Assembly: GCA_022822685.1 (NCBI GenBank)
Contig: JAJEAQ010000345.1
Coordinates: forward strand, 1 to 17,302
Direction of reading: 5' to 3'
From: Trichodesmium sp. jk18x7bins.61
GTDB taxonomy: Bacteria; Cyanobacteriota; Cyanobacteriia; Cyanobacteriales; Microcoleaceae
Length of the DNA stretch: 17,302 nucleotides
The position numbers and the translations under genes were made by a program. Below, piece by piece: positions 1 through 7,215 of the stretch. Under the pieces are notes generated by a model that saw only the letters and a list, made by a program, of their open reading frames with translations, ran no database searches and was not told the origin of the DNA. Each line of letters begins with the position of its first letter. Positions within the stretch are counted from its first letter, which is position 1.

Positions 1-1030
1 AGGAATTCGTGGTATCACTTCCAATCCTGCTATCTTTGAGAAAGCGATCGCTGGTAATGTGATTTATGATGCAGATATAGAAGTTGGGATTAGCACTGGT
101 AAGTCGGTGATGGAAATCTACGAATCCTTGGTGTTTAAGGATATTCGTGATGCTTGTGATATCTTCATGCCAGTGTATGAACAGACTAATGGGTTAGATG
201 GTTATATAAGTATAGAAGTCCCCCCTACTATTGCGGAAGATACAGAAAGTACTATAAACGAAGCCATCCGTTATTACACTGCGATTGAGCGTGAAAACCT
301 AATGATTAAGATTCCAGGGACACCGGAAGGTTTACCTGCAGTAACACGAGTTATTAGTGAAGGGATTAATGTTAATGTTACTTTACTATTCTCTGTAGAA
401 AGCTATGTAAACACCGCCTGGGCTTATATTGAAGGTCTAGAAGCAAGAGCAGTAAAAGGAGAAGATCTTAGTAAGATAGCTTCAGTGGCAAGCTTCTTTC
501 TCAGTAGAATTGACAGTAAAATTGATGGTGCTATTGATAGTAAACTACAAGGTGTGACGGATGAAAGTGTAAAAGCTAAATTGGAGGAAGTGAAAGGAAA
601 AGTAGCGATCGCTAATGCCAAAATAGCCTATCAAGAATACAAAAAAATAATTCAGGGCGATCGATGGAAAGCTCTATCTGCAAAAGGTGCAAAAGTACAA
701 AGGTTATTATGGGCAAGCACTAGCACTAAAAATCCAGCCTATAGTGATGTAATGTATGTTGATGAATTAATTGGGCCCGATACAGTAAATACCTTGCCTC
801 CCCAAACTATAGATGCTTGTGCCGATCATTGTGACGTGAATAACCGAGTTGAGACAAATATAGAGGCCGCATATCAGTTAATGGAAAGTCTCAAAGACTC
901 TGATATTAATATCAATATTGACCAAGTAATGGATGAACTTCTAGCAGAAGGAATCGACAAATTTATCAAACCCTTTACTTCTCTAATCAACTCCCTAGAA
1001 GAAAAAGTGAAAAAATTAGCACCAGTCTAA
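1..1030 (+). CDS. tal: Transaldolase, 5'-truncated by the window edge
   Basis: Transaldolase of the non-oxidative pentose-phosphate pathway. It transfers a dihydroxyacetone unit between sugar phosphates in the cytosol. The frame is open from base 2, where the residues read GIRGITSNPAIFEKA, the conserved N-terminal active-site strand of the family. The true start therefore lies outside the window, and roughly 35-40 residues are missing by comparison with cyanobacterial Tal as I recall it. The GTG at 59 is internal. The Schiff-base lysine is in the motif MIKIPGT, with its codon at 308-310. KGAKVQRLLWASTSTKNP and the C-terminal CADHC region are also typical. It lies upstream of zwf and opcA in the same direction, the usual cyanobacterial cluster, but here an 831-bp spacer separates it from zwf. 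Identity is secure; only completeness is limited by the edge. Confidence 0.96.
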   Translation, partial: GIRGITSNPAIFEKAIAGNVIYDADIEVGISTGKSVMEIYESLVFKDIRDACDIFMPVYEQTNGLDGYISIEVPPTIAEDTESTINEAIRYYTAIERENLMIKIPGTPEGLPAVTRVISEGINVNVTLLFSVESYVNTAWAYIEGLEARAVKGEDLSKIASVASFFLSRIDSKIDGAIDSKLQGVTDESVKAKLEEVKGKVAIANAKIAYQEYKKIIQGDRWKALSAKGAKVQRLLWASTSTKNPAYSDVMYVDELIGPDTVNTLPPQTIDACADHCDVNNRVETNIEAAYQLMESLKDSDININIDQVMDELLAEGIDKFIKPFTSLINSLEEKVKKLAPV

Positions 1031-1079
1031 GTAGAAATAACTGAAGATTGATCATAATCATCAAGCAGGAAGAAAGTCA

Positions 1080-1110
1080 AATTAAAAGGGGATTGTCACC
1101 CATTTTAATT
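1080..1110 (+). terminator. Stem-loop downstream of tal, possible terminator
   Basis: AATTAAAA (1080-1087) pairs with TTTTAATT (1103-1110). After one mismatch, GGG (1089-1091) pairs with CCC (1099-1101), leaving a 7-base loop. It sits 50 bases after the tal stop. The stem is AT-rich and lacks a clean T-run, so it may be a weak terminator or only a secondary structure. Confidence 0.35.
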
Positions 1111-1227
1111 GGTGATACCAAATTCATTCCCAAAAGTCAAATTTGCATAGTTTAGATATTACTTTCATCCTTCTTTCCTCAAACTTATTTCTTAGATCCC
1201 AGCAAGTTATATCAAGTCGCATTAATT

Positions 1228-1294
1228 AACCATAATGTAGGGACGTTGCATGCAACGTCCCTGCGGTTTATCAGAAGCAAAGTTTATTATGGTT
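1228..1294. repeat. Palindromic intergenic repeat with nested inverted arms
   Basis: Bases 1239-1262 form a perfect 24-bp palindrome centred on the GCATGC at 1248-1253. An outer pair, AACCATAAT (1228-1236) and ATTATGGTT (1286-1294), encloses it. From memory, the core AGGGACGTTGCATGCAACGT is a very common dispersed palindrome in filamentous cyanobacteria. The nested arms suggest a small non-autonomous (MITE- or REP-like) unit. Confidence 0.65.
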
Positions 1295-1674
1295 GTTCAA
1301 TGAGAGATGAAAAAATATCAATTTAAGTAAATATTGCTACAAAGTTTGAGGCGGTAAGACTGAGAAATAGGTGCATGTAAGGAGGGAAAAAACTAGAATT
1401 TTATAGTGGTTGAGCGTTCAAGCAGGGTAACCACGGAGTTTTATCGCTAAATATTTGCCCACCCTACTACTCACTACCTACTGTAACTATCTTTTTTGAA
1501 ATTGGTATTAAAATAGTAAAAGAAACTGCGCTTTGACTAATGGTTGAAAACAAGAATTACTGTAGCGAAAGAGGCTGAATTGTCTAATGATTTGATCTAA
1601 AAAAGTCATAGCAAGTAAATAGCTAGCTGTGGATTTAATATCCTGTCCGGTAAATTAATCTATCTTATAATAGG

Positions 1675-1701
1675 GTTGGATTGAACTTCGTTCAACCCAA
1701 C
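1675..1701. repeat. GTTGGGTT-type hairpin repeat
   Basis: Arms 1675-1686 and 1690-1701 pair with a single mismatch around a TTC loop. A related half-copy follows at about 1720-1748. The same GTTGGGT/ACCCAAC family occurs at 5175-5202, 5238-5286 and about 11795-11816, so it is a dispersed repeat. Confidence 0.55.
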
Positions 1702-1861
1702 TCTAACCATCATCTTTAGTTAGGTTTTGTTGCTTCAACCCAACCCAGAGATACAGATTTTTATTATAGGTAATCATTCAGACATGATATTAATCACAAA
1801 AAAGCACGCTTCAACACCAAAAAAGCTTCTATAGTAAGTAAGTAGAAGGAGCAAATTATAG

Positions 1862-3391
1862 ATGGTAGCATTATTAGAAAATCCTCTGCGAGTCGGATTA
1901 CAACAAGATCGGATTCCGGAACCACAAATTATAATTATCTTCGGTGCATCCGGAGACCTAACGCAAAGGAAACTCGTTCCAGCATTATATCAAATGAAGC
2001 TAGAACGGAAACTCCCCCCCGAACTAACAATAGTGGGAGTAGCACGCAGAGAATGGAGCCATGACTATTTCCGCGAACAAATGCGGACTGGTGTAGGAGA
2101 ATTTGGTGGTGGCCTACAATCTGAAGAACTCTGGAAAGAATTTGCTCAGGGGATTTTTTACTGCCCTGGTAACATTGACCAACCAGCAGATTATCAAAAA
2201 CTGAAAGAATTTCTTAGTGAATTGGATGAACAAAGAAGTACCCGAGGCAATCGTGTATTTTACTTATCTGTAGCACCCCGGTTTTTTGGAGAAGCTACCC
2301 AACAGTTAGGGGCAGCCGGAATGTTGAACGACCCCAAAAAGCACAGGTTAGTCATTGAAAAACCCTTTGGTAGAGACCTAGGTTCCGCCCAGATACTAAA
2401 TAAAGTTGTTCGTGAAGTTTGCCCAGAAGAACAGATATATCGCATTGACCACTATCTAGGAAAAGAAACTGTTCAAAACTTAATGGTGTTTAGGTTCGCC
2501 AATGCTATTTTTGAACCCCTCTGGAATCGTCAATTTGTGGATAATGTTCAAATTACGGTTGCAGAGACAGTGGGATTAGAAGGGCGTGCTGGATATTATG
2601 AAAGATCAGGAGCTTTACGGGATATGGTGCAAAACCACCTGATGCAGCTATTCTCCCTCACAGCAATGGAGCCTCCAAGCTCTCTAGACGCTGATAGTAT
2701 TCGTAACGAAAAAGTCAAAGTAGTTCAAGCCACCCGCCTGGCAGATTTAGAACGCTTAGACTTGTCAGCAATTAGAGGTCAGTATACAAAGGGTAGGATG
2801 AAAGGCAAGAATGTGCCAGCTTATCGGGAAGAAGGAGGTGCAGATCCCAACTCCACCACAGCTACTTATGCAGCACTTAAACTTAACATTGATAACTGGC
2901 GTTGGAAAGGAGTACCTTTTTATCTGCGCACTGGTAAACGAATGCCGAAAAAAGTGACAGAAATCGCTATTCAGTTTAAAGAAGTGCCATTTTTAATGTT
3001 CCAGTCGGCAGCTAAACAAGCAAATCCAAATGTACTAGCTCTACGAATTCAGCCAAACGAAGGAATTTCGATGCGCTTTGAGGTGAAAACTCCCGGTACT
3101 TCTCTGCGAACTCGCTCGGTAGATATGGATTTTCGTTATGACACTGCTTTTGGTAAGCCTAGTACAGATGCTTATAGTCGATTGTTGGTTGACTGTATGT
3201 TAGGAGACCAAACCCTATTTACTCGTGGCGATGAAGTAGAAGCATCTTGGCGATCATTAACACCAATATTAAGTGTCTGGGATGCTCCCGCTCCAGCAGA
3301 AGTAATACCTTTATATGAAGCAGGTACTTGGGGGCCTGTTGAGTCGGAACTGTTACTCAACCGAGATGGTCGTCGTTGGCGCCGACTATAA
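1862..3391 (+). CDS. zwf: Glucose-6-phosphate dehydrogenase
   Basis: Oxidises glucose-6-phosphate to 6-phosphogluconolactone with NADP+, the entry step of the oxidative pentose-phosphate pathway and the main source of NADPH in the dark. The 509 residues match family length. Visible features are the Rossmann motif GASGDLTQRKLVPAL (residues 28-42), EKPFGRD (166-172), the substrate-site RIDHYLGKE (194-202) and the catalytic-His region MVQNH (255-259). Cys187 and Cys445 fall at the positions reported as redox-active in Anabaena Zwf, so thioredoxin control is likely. The start is supported by AAGGAG at 1846-1851, 10 bases before the ATG, and by the N-terminal MVALLENPLRVGLQQ typical of cyanobacterial Zwf. 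opcA follows after 197 bp on the same strand. Confidence 0.98.
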   Translation: MVALLENPLRVGLQQDRIPEPQIIIIFGASGDLTQRKLVPALYQMKLERKLPPELTIVGVARREWSHDYFREQMRTGVGEFGGGLQSEELWKEFAQGIFYCPGNIDQPADYQKLKEFLSELDEQRSTRGNRVFYLSVAPRFFGEATQQLGAAGMLNDPKKHRLVIEKPFGRDLGSAQILNKVVREVCPEEQIYRIDHYLGKETVQNLMVFRFANAIFEPLWNRQFVDNVQITVAETVGLEGRAGYYERSGALRDMVQNHLMQLFSLTAMEPPSSLDADSIRNEKVKVVQATRLADLERLDLSAIRGQYTKGRMKGKNVPAYREEGGADPNSTTATYAALKLNIDNWRWKGVPFYLRTGKRMPKKVTEIAIQFKEVPFLMFQSAAKQANPNVLALRIQPNEGISMRFEVKTPGTSLRTRSVDMDFRYDTAFGKPSTDAYSRLLVDCMLGDQTLFTRGDEVEASWRSLTPILSVWDAPAPAEVIPLYEAGTWGPVESELLLNRDGRRWRRL

Positions 3392-3408
3392 GTTATATCT
3401 AGTCTGGT

Positions 3409-3483
3409 GGCGTTGCATATTTGCGGGATGAATTGTAGGCTTGGATGTATTTCCAAAGATTCATCCCTTGATTCAGCAACGCC
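3409..3483. repeat. Nested hairpin in the zwf-opcA spacer
   Basis: Outer arms GGCGTTGC (3409-3416) and GCAACGCC (3476-3483) are perfect. Inner arms GGGATGAAT (3425-3433) and ATTCATCCC (3459-3467) are also perfect. The structure lies directly after zwf. It could be a dispersed palindrome, or an attenuator or mRNA-stability element that sets the zwf:opcA ratio. The sequence shows only the pairing. Confidence 0.6.
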
Positions 3484-3588
3484 GCAAAATTAAACACCCG
3501 CAATTCCTCCCCAGCGTGTAGACGGATAGGGAATCGGAGCGGGGATGTTGAACGCAAGCATCACCAAAAAATTAAGCATTTAGGAAAA

Positions 3589-4911
3589 ATGAGTACAACA
3601 CTTGTTGCCTTACAACAACCAAAAGATATCTCTCTGAGTGAAATTGAAGCAGAGCTCAGTAAAATCTGGCTCAGTCAGAATGGAGGCCAATCAGCCGCGA
3701 TCGCTACCAGAGCAGCGACTTTCAGCATAGTCATATACGAACCTGAAGAATTTCAACAGCTCTTAGCAGGTTTGGGATTTTACCAGGGAGAAATAGATGG
3801 CATTAACGACACTAAAACCCGCGATGCTATTAAAGAAGCTCAAAAAGCTTATCAATTACCAATTACAGGTAGAGTAGACTCTGAAACTCTCGCCAAGTTG
3901 CGTTCAGAGTGGGCTGCTAAACCTCAAGAAAGTCGGGAAATCTCCAATATGGATATTAGGGGATTTAGCGTAAGTGAAGTAATAGCAGATCAAAATCCCT
4001 GTCGGATTATCACTTTATGTCCTACTTTAGGAGCAGATACAGGGGTAACAGCTCAAGTATCTGCATATTGCCCAGTACAAAAAAAGCAGTCTTCATTAGT
4101 ATGCTGTGAATATATTACTCTACGGGGAACTAAAGAAGCATTGGAAAGGGTGAGTGATGTAGTGACATCATTGATGATTCCCGATCTCCCCAAATTTGTT
4201 TGGTGGAAAGCTACTCCTAACCCAGAGCAGGAATTATTCCGCAGTCTCTGCGAAAATAGCAACTGTTTGATTCTAGATTCATCTTATTTTAGCGATCCAG
4301 AGTCAGAATTTATGAAAATGCAGGAGCTGATCGAAAATCAAACCTACATCGCTGACTTAAACTGGCATCGTTTGTCTGCATGGCAAGAATTAGCGGCTGC
4401 AACTTTTGACCCTCCCCAACGTCGTGCAGCTCTAAGTGAAATTGACACAATTACTCTTGACTATGAAAAAGGCAATGCAGCTCAAGCTCTAATGTTCTTG
4501 GGTTGGTTTGCTAGTCGTCTTGATTGGCAAGCTACATCATATATGGAGACTGGAGGCGAGTATGACATCACTCATATTAAGTTTACCGGTCCTAATGGTA
4601 AGGAGATTTTAGCTGAGTTGGCAGCAATTCCTACTGCTGATTATGGTGAAATTCCAGGGGATTTAGTCGGCGTGCGTTTGGATTCGAGTAATCCCAATGC
4701 TGATTGTTGTACAATTTTGTGTTCTGAAACCACTGGTTGTATGCGATTAGAGGCTGGTGGTAGTGCTCAGTCTTGTCATACAGAACAAGTTAGTGCTTTA
4801 AGCGATCAGAAAGCAGAATTACTGATGGCTCAACAGTTACAACGTTGGGGCAGAGAAGTTTTGTATGAAGAAAGTTTAGCCGTAACTGCTGAAGTTCTCA
4901 AGTTGCGTTAG
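3589..4911 (+). CDS. opcA: OpcA, G6PDH assembly/activation protein
   Basis: OpcA binds and activates the cyanobacterial Zwf enzyme. It is not an enzyme itself. The 440-residue protein has the hallmark KFVWWKATP, DLNWHRLSAWQEL, YEKGNAAQALMFLGW and the C-terminal RWGREVLYEESLAVTAEVLKLR-type end. Residues about 50-105 (QQLLAGLGFYQGEIDGIND onward to LAKLRSEW) read like a peptidoglycan-binding-1 repeat, an insertion also present in other cyanobacterial OpcA as I recall. A Cys cluster lies at 373, 374, 378 and 384. Cys378 and Cys384 have the six-residue spacing of the thioredoxin-sensitive pair described for Anabaena OpcA. AGGA at 3582-3585 is 3 bases before the ATG, rather close. It is adjacent to its partner zwf. 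Confidence 0.95.
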   Translation: MSTTLVALQQPKDISLSEIEAELSKIWLSQNGGQSAAIATRAATFSIVIYEPEEFQQLLAGLGFYQGEIDGINDTKTRDAIKEAQKAYQLPITGRVDSETLAKLRSEWAAKPQESREISNMDIRGFSVSEVIADQNPCRIITLCPTLGADTGVTAQVSAYCPVQKKQSSLVCCEYITLRGTKEALERVSDVVTSLMIPDLPKFVWWKATPNPEQELFRSLCENSNCLILDSSYFSDPESEFMKMQELIENQTYIADLNWHRLSAWQELAAATFDPPQRRAALSEIDTITLDYEKGNAAQALMFLGWFASRLDWQATSYMETGGEYDITHIKFTGPNGKEILAELAAIPTADYGEIPGDLVGVRLDSSNPNADCCTILCSETTGCMRLEAGGSAQSCHTEQVSALSDQKAELLMAQQLQRWGREVLYEESLAVTAEVLKLR

Positions 4912-4924
4912 TTTTTCTAGTTAT

Positions 4925-4979
4925 CTGTCAAGATTTAACTTGCCTGGCCGGAAGATAAGCGCTCTCCTGATAGGGGAGC
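4925..4979 (+). repeat. Left copy of a 55-bp inverted repeat
   Basis: This segment matches the reverse complement of 5529-5583 at 50 of 55 positions, starting with CTGTCAA and carrying GGAAGATAAGCGCTCTCC near its end. The end folds into a GCTC/GAGC hairpin. A third, partial copy lies at 16949-16998. Confidence 0.85.
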
Positions 4980-5001
4980 CTCGGCAGGGCGCCTGCCGAG
5001 G
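4979..5001. terminator. Strong GC hairpin downstream of opcA
   Basis: CCTCGGCAGG (4979-4988) and CCTGCCGAGG (4992-5001) form a perfect 10-bp stem with a 3-base loop, 68 bases after the opcA stop. There is no T-run after it, so it would be an atypical terminator. It may instead be part of the repeat that begins at 4925. A second stem, GGTTCCC/GGGAACC (5036-5042 and 5048-5054), follows. Confidence 0.4.
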
Positions 5002-5174
5002 CATTGAGCCATCCCCACAAATAATATCGTAGCTTGGTTCCCGCCTGGGGAACCTAACATATAATATAGAATCCGGTTATATAATTGACAGATACAACGA
5101 GGAATGAGTTAGGATCTGGTAGCCGTCACCTCTTACTTACAACGTCTGAACAACCGGATTTTATATTAGTTGTT

Positions 5175-5286
5175 GTTGGGTGGCGCTGTCGCTTCACCCA
5201 ACCTACAAAATACTCATAATCAAAAATACAATTGTAGGTTGGGTTGAGGAATCGTTAGCGAAGCTTATCCTACGGATCAACCCAAC
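5175..5286. repeat. Two GTTGGGT-family hairpins in tandem
   Basis: GTTGGGTG (5175-5182) pairs with CACCCAAC (5195-5202), and GTTGGGTTGA (5238-5247) pairs with TCAACCCAAC (5277-5286). Both stems are perfect. The pair also shares TTGTAGGTTGGG in opposite orientation. The unit is flanked by the ATAGAATCCGGTTA direct repeats, as if one repeat had landed inside another. Confidence 0.6.
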
Positions 5287-5409
5287 ATATCGTGATATAG
5301 AATCCGGTTAGATCATATATATAGATTCAACATTGACATACTCCCGGCGGCCCGCGATTGCGACACCCCGGGATTCTTCTTGAGCAGGGAGCCGACAGGC
5401 TCAACCGAT

Positions 5410-5437
5410 AAAACCCCGCCCTTACGGGCGGGGTTTT
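5410..5437. terminator. Perfect 12-bp GC stem with A/T flanks
   Basis: AAAACCCCGCCC (5410-5421) pairs fully with GGGCGGGGTTTT (5426-5437) across a TTAC loop. The sequence is a textbook intrinsic terminator in both directions. Related hairpins occur at 10926-10947 and 15394-15419, so it also belongs to a dispersed family. Confidence 0.7.
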
Positions 5438-5528
5438 GATTGCGGTTTAGACACCAGGTGTAGCCTCCCCCTGTATTGATAATTGTTAAGTGTGTGTCCG
5501 AGAACATAACCCAGGCTCTCATCCCGAC

Positions 5529-5583
5529 GCTCCCGTAACGGGAGAGCGCTTATCTTCCCGCCAGGCAAGTTAAATGTTGACAG
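5529..5583 (-). repeat. Right copy of the 55-bp inverted repeat
   Basis: Reverse complement of 4925-4979 with 5 mismatches. Three of the mismatches fall in the hairpin tip. The sequence just inside it (GTCGGGATGAGAGCC on the minus strand) continues in the third copy at 16984-16998 but not in the left copy. Confidence 0.85.
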
Positions 5584-5673
5584 ACCATAAGTATAGGATT
5601 GTCAATCTTCTCTAGCTGAAATCAATATATTGAACATAGCCATGAGAGCAATCCCACATATTTTTAGATGATA

Positions 5674-7143
5674 CTAAACCAGGAAGTAATGATTTGTAAA
5701 ACTCCCATGTAAACCATAAGGAATATGATGCTTTAAATGCAGTTGTGCGACAGGTTGTTGACTTAAATCACGAGCATCCAAAATAACTACATCAGACCGA
5801 TGGTGTGCAGCATCATACATCAATATTAACAACCAACCATCATCCTCATTCACTCCATCTGGCCGCGGAACAAATAAAGGCTCTCTGGTAAAACCTCGCG
5901 GTGCAAAACTAAAAATTTGACGTTCTCCTGTTTGCCAATCAATTTTTAAAACTGCTTGTAAAGGAGCATTTCCAGTAGGTAGATCAGTACTACCAATGAA
6001 CAGATATCGGTAAGGTTGACCAACATGATTCGGATGTAAAGTAGGAAACTCACAACAACGACTTTCAACTAATTTATGTTCCACATTTTATTGTGACAAA
6101 TTAATCTTAAATCGCCATAACTGACCTTCCGGAACTGAGTCAAAATCTAACTCACGAAAATCAGCATCCGGGTCAACTTCTGGGAAAGATTCATAACAAA
6201 TAGAATCTACATAAATATCCCCATCTTTTTCCCAAGCATTAGCATGATGAAAGACAAAACAGGGATCTGTTTCTAAAATTTTCATGTCTTTACTGCCATC
6301 GCGAGGAATTAAAATTACCCTGGTTGGCTGATTAGGTAAAAAGTTGAGACATTGACCAGCACTTCTCAATCCAAAGAGGAAAGGTAGAGGGTTTAAAGTA
6401 ACAGGATTTTGGAAAAATATGCAGTAATTTGGTGTAATTACCATATCATGTAGAAAGGCAAAACCCGGAATCGAATGAGAATAACGTTTTAATAATTTTC
6501 CCTGACTATTGAACTCAAAAACGGTAATTTTACTAGACAAACCAGGCTTGACAGAAAAGTTAACTAAAATATCTCCCTTACCATCTTTTCCTTTCTCAAT
6601 TCTGGGGTGAGCAGAAAAAGCTTGACCAGGTTGTAAAATTCCATCTAAATAATCAATGCCAATAGTTTCTAAAGTGTTTGGCTCTAACCGGTGAGGCTCT
6701 GCTCCCTCCCACAAAGCTAATAGTTGATCACCCCAATAAATAATATTAGTATTAGCAATATTTTTACTCTTCAAGTCAAAAATATTAACTAACCAACCAC
6801 CTGGTTTTTGAGTACCAAAAACTCCTCGATAGAGAATTTGGCCTGCTTCTTTTTCGGCCATATAACCTTCTGTTCTGACGAAGCGATTGCGGAAGTGAGC
6901 ACGACCATTTTTCAAGCTAATGGCACAAATCATCCCATCACCATCAAAAGGATGAGCAATACTTTGACCATTAATATCTAATAAACCAGGACCATTCCTA
7001 AAAAAAGTACCATTCAAATCATCAGGAATTTCACCCTCTACTTCATCTATCCAATAATCATACTCATTGGGTTGAGATTCATAACCTCGTCGCCAATCTT
7101 CAATAGTGTAAGATGTAGATTTTTGACTTGGTAAATTAACCAT
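5674..7143 (-). pseudogene. Apocarotenoid 15,15'-oxygenase-type carotenoid oxygenase, in-frame stop
   Basis: Homologue of the iron(II) carotenoid-cleavage oxygenase family. It closely resembles Synechocystis ACO/Diox1 (Sll1541), which cleaves apocarotenals to retinal. The frame runs from ATG 7143 for 351 codons to a TAA at 6088-6090. It resumes in the same frame after one codon (AAT, then GTG 6084) for 136 more codons to TAG at 5674. The total of about 489 codons equals the family length. Iron ligands are His179, His232 and His299 or His300 before the stop, and His126 of the downstream part (GLHGS) after it. The second-sphere glutamates CEFP and REPLF also lie after it. The upstream product alone therefore lacks the fourth iron ligand. 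No other lesion is visible, so the break is recent, read through, or a sequencing error. It follows the BT1 transporter by 72 bp on the same strand. Confidence 0.9.
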
Positions 7144-7215
7144 AGTTAAATTTTCAGATTTTAGTTTTGACTACTTGTTTATTATTTCTGAGGATAATTA
7201 TAGTATACAATCATC

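Larger units (their letters stand above)
1031..1861. other. Gene-free, repeat-bearing spacer between tal and zwf
   Basis: No credible gene was found in these 831 bases. The spacer holds a terminator-like stem (1080-1110), a 24-bp perfect palindrome inside a longer inverted repeat (1228-1294), an 18-base segment at 1450-1467 that recurs inverted at 14905-14922, and a GTTGGGTT-type hairpin at 1675-1701. The zwf promoter must lie here if zwf is not read through from tal. I could not pick a convincing promoter or an NtcA site (GTA-N8-TAC). Confidence 0.7.
5333..5583 (-). ncRNA. Possible IS200/IS605 right end with omega-RNA, no TnpB
   Basis: Read on the minus strand, this segment begins in the 55-bp repeat and continues through GGGGGAGGCTACACCTGG and GGTTGAGCCTGTCGGCTCC. 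It ends in a TCCCGG/CCGGGA hairpin (arms 5368-5373 and 5342-5347) followed by GAGTATGTCAA. That end resembles the right ends of cyanobacterial IS605-type elements, where TnpB omega-RNA is encoded. The match is from memory, not from a search. An open frame at 5313-5522 on the minus strand may be a worn TnpB tail or chance. No transposase or TnpB gene is present. If the call is right, the guide would begin just left of 5333. Confidence 0.4.
4912..5673. other. Repeat island between opcA and the carotenoid oxygenase
   Basis: About 760 bases without a credible gene. The island is framed by inverted 55-base copies (4925-4979 and 5529-5583). It contains several strong hairpins (4979-5001, 5036-5054, 5175-5202, 5238-5286, 5410-5437) and two direct copies of ATAGAATCCGGTTA (5066-5079 and 5297-5310), with a shorter inverted copy at 5152-5160. 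It lies between convergent genes, a permissive site for insertions. Confidence 0.75.

Noticed and set aside
59..1030. GTG at 59 as the start of transaldolase
   Set aside because: The frame is open from base 2 and encodes the conserved ITSNPAIF active-site strand upstream of 59, so the gene is cut by the window edge.
1470..1861. NtcA or other nitrogen-control site before zwf
   Set aside because: No GTA-N8-TAC with a properly spaced -10 element was found; near matches lack one half.
5066..5310. Target-site duplication made of the two ATAGAATCCGGTTA copies
   Set aside because: A third, inverted copy at 5152-5160 lies between them, and 14 bases is not a typical duplication for the elements seen here. 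Treated as an ordinary local repeat.
5313..5522. 69-codon minus-strand frame as a real gene
   Set aside because: It runs through strong hairpins and repeat sequence and has no ribosome site. At best it is a worn TnpB tail within the candidate RNA region.
4925..5583. CRISPR array
   Set aside because: The repeats here and near 17113-17159 are too few and irregularly spaced, and there are no uniform spacers or cas genes.
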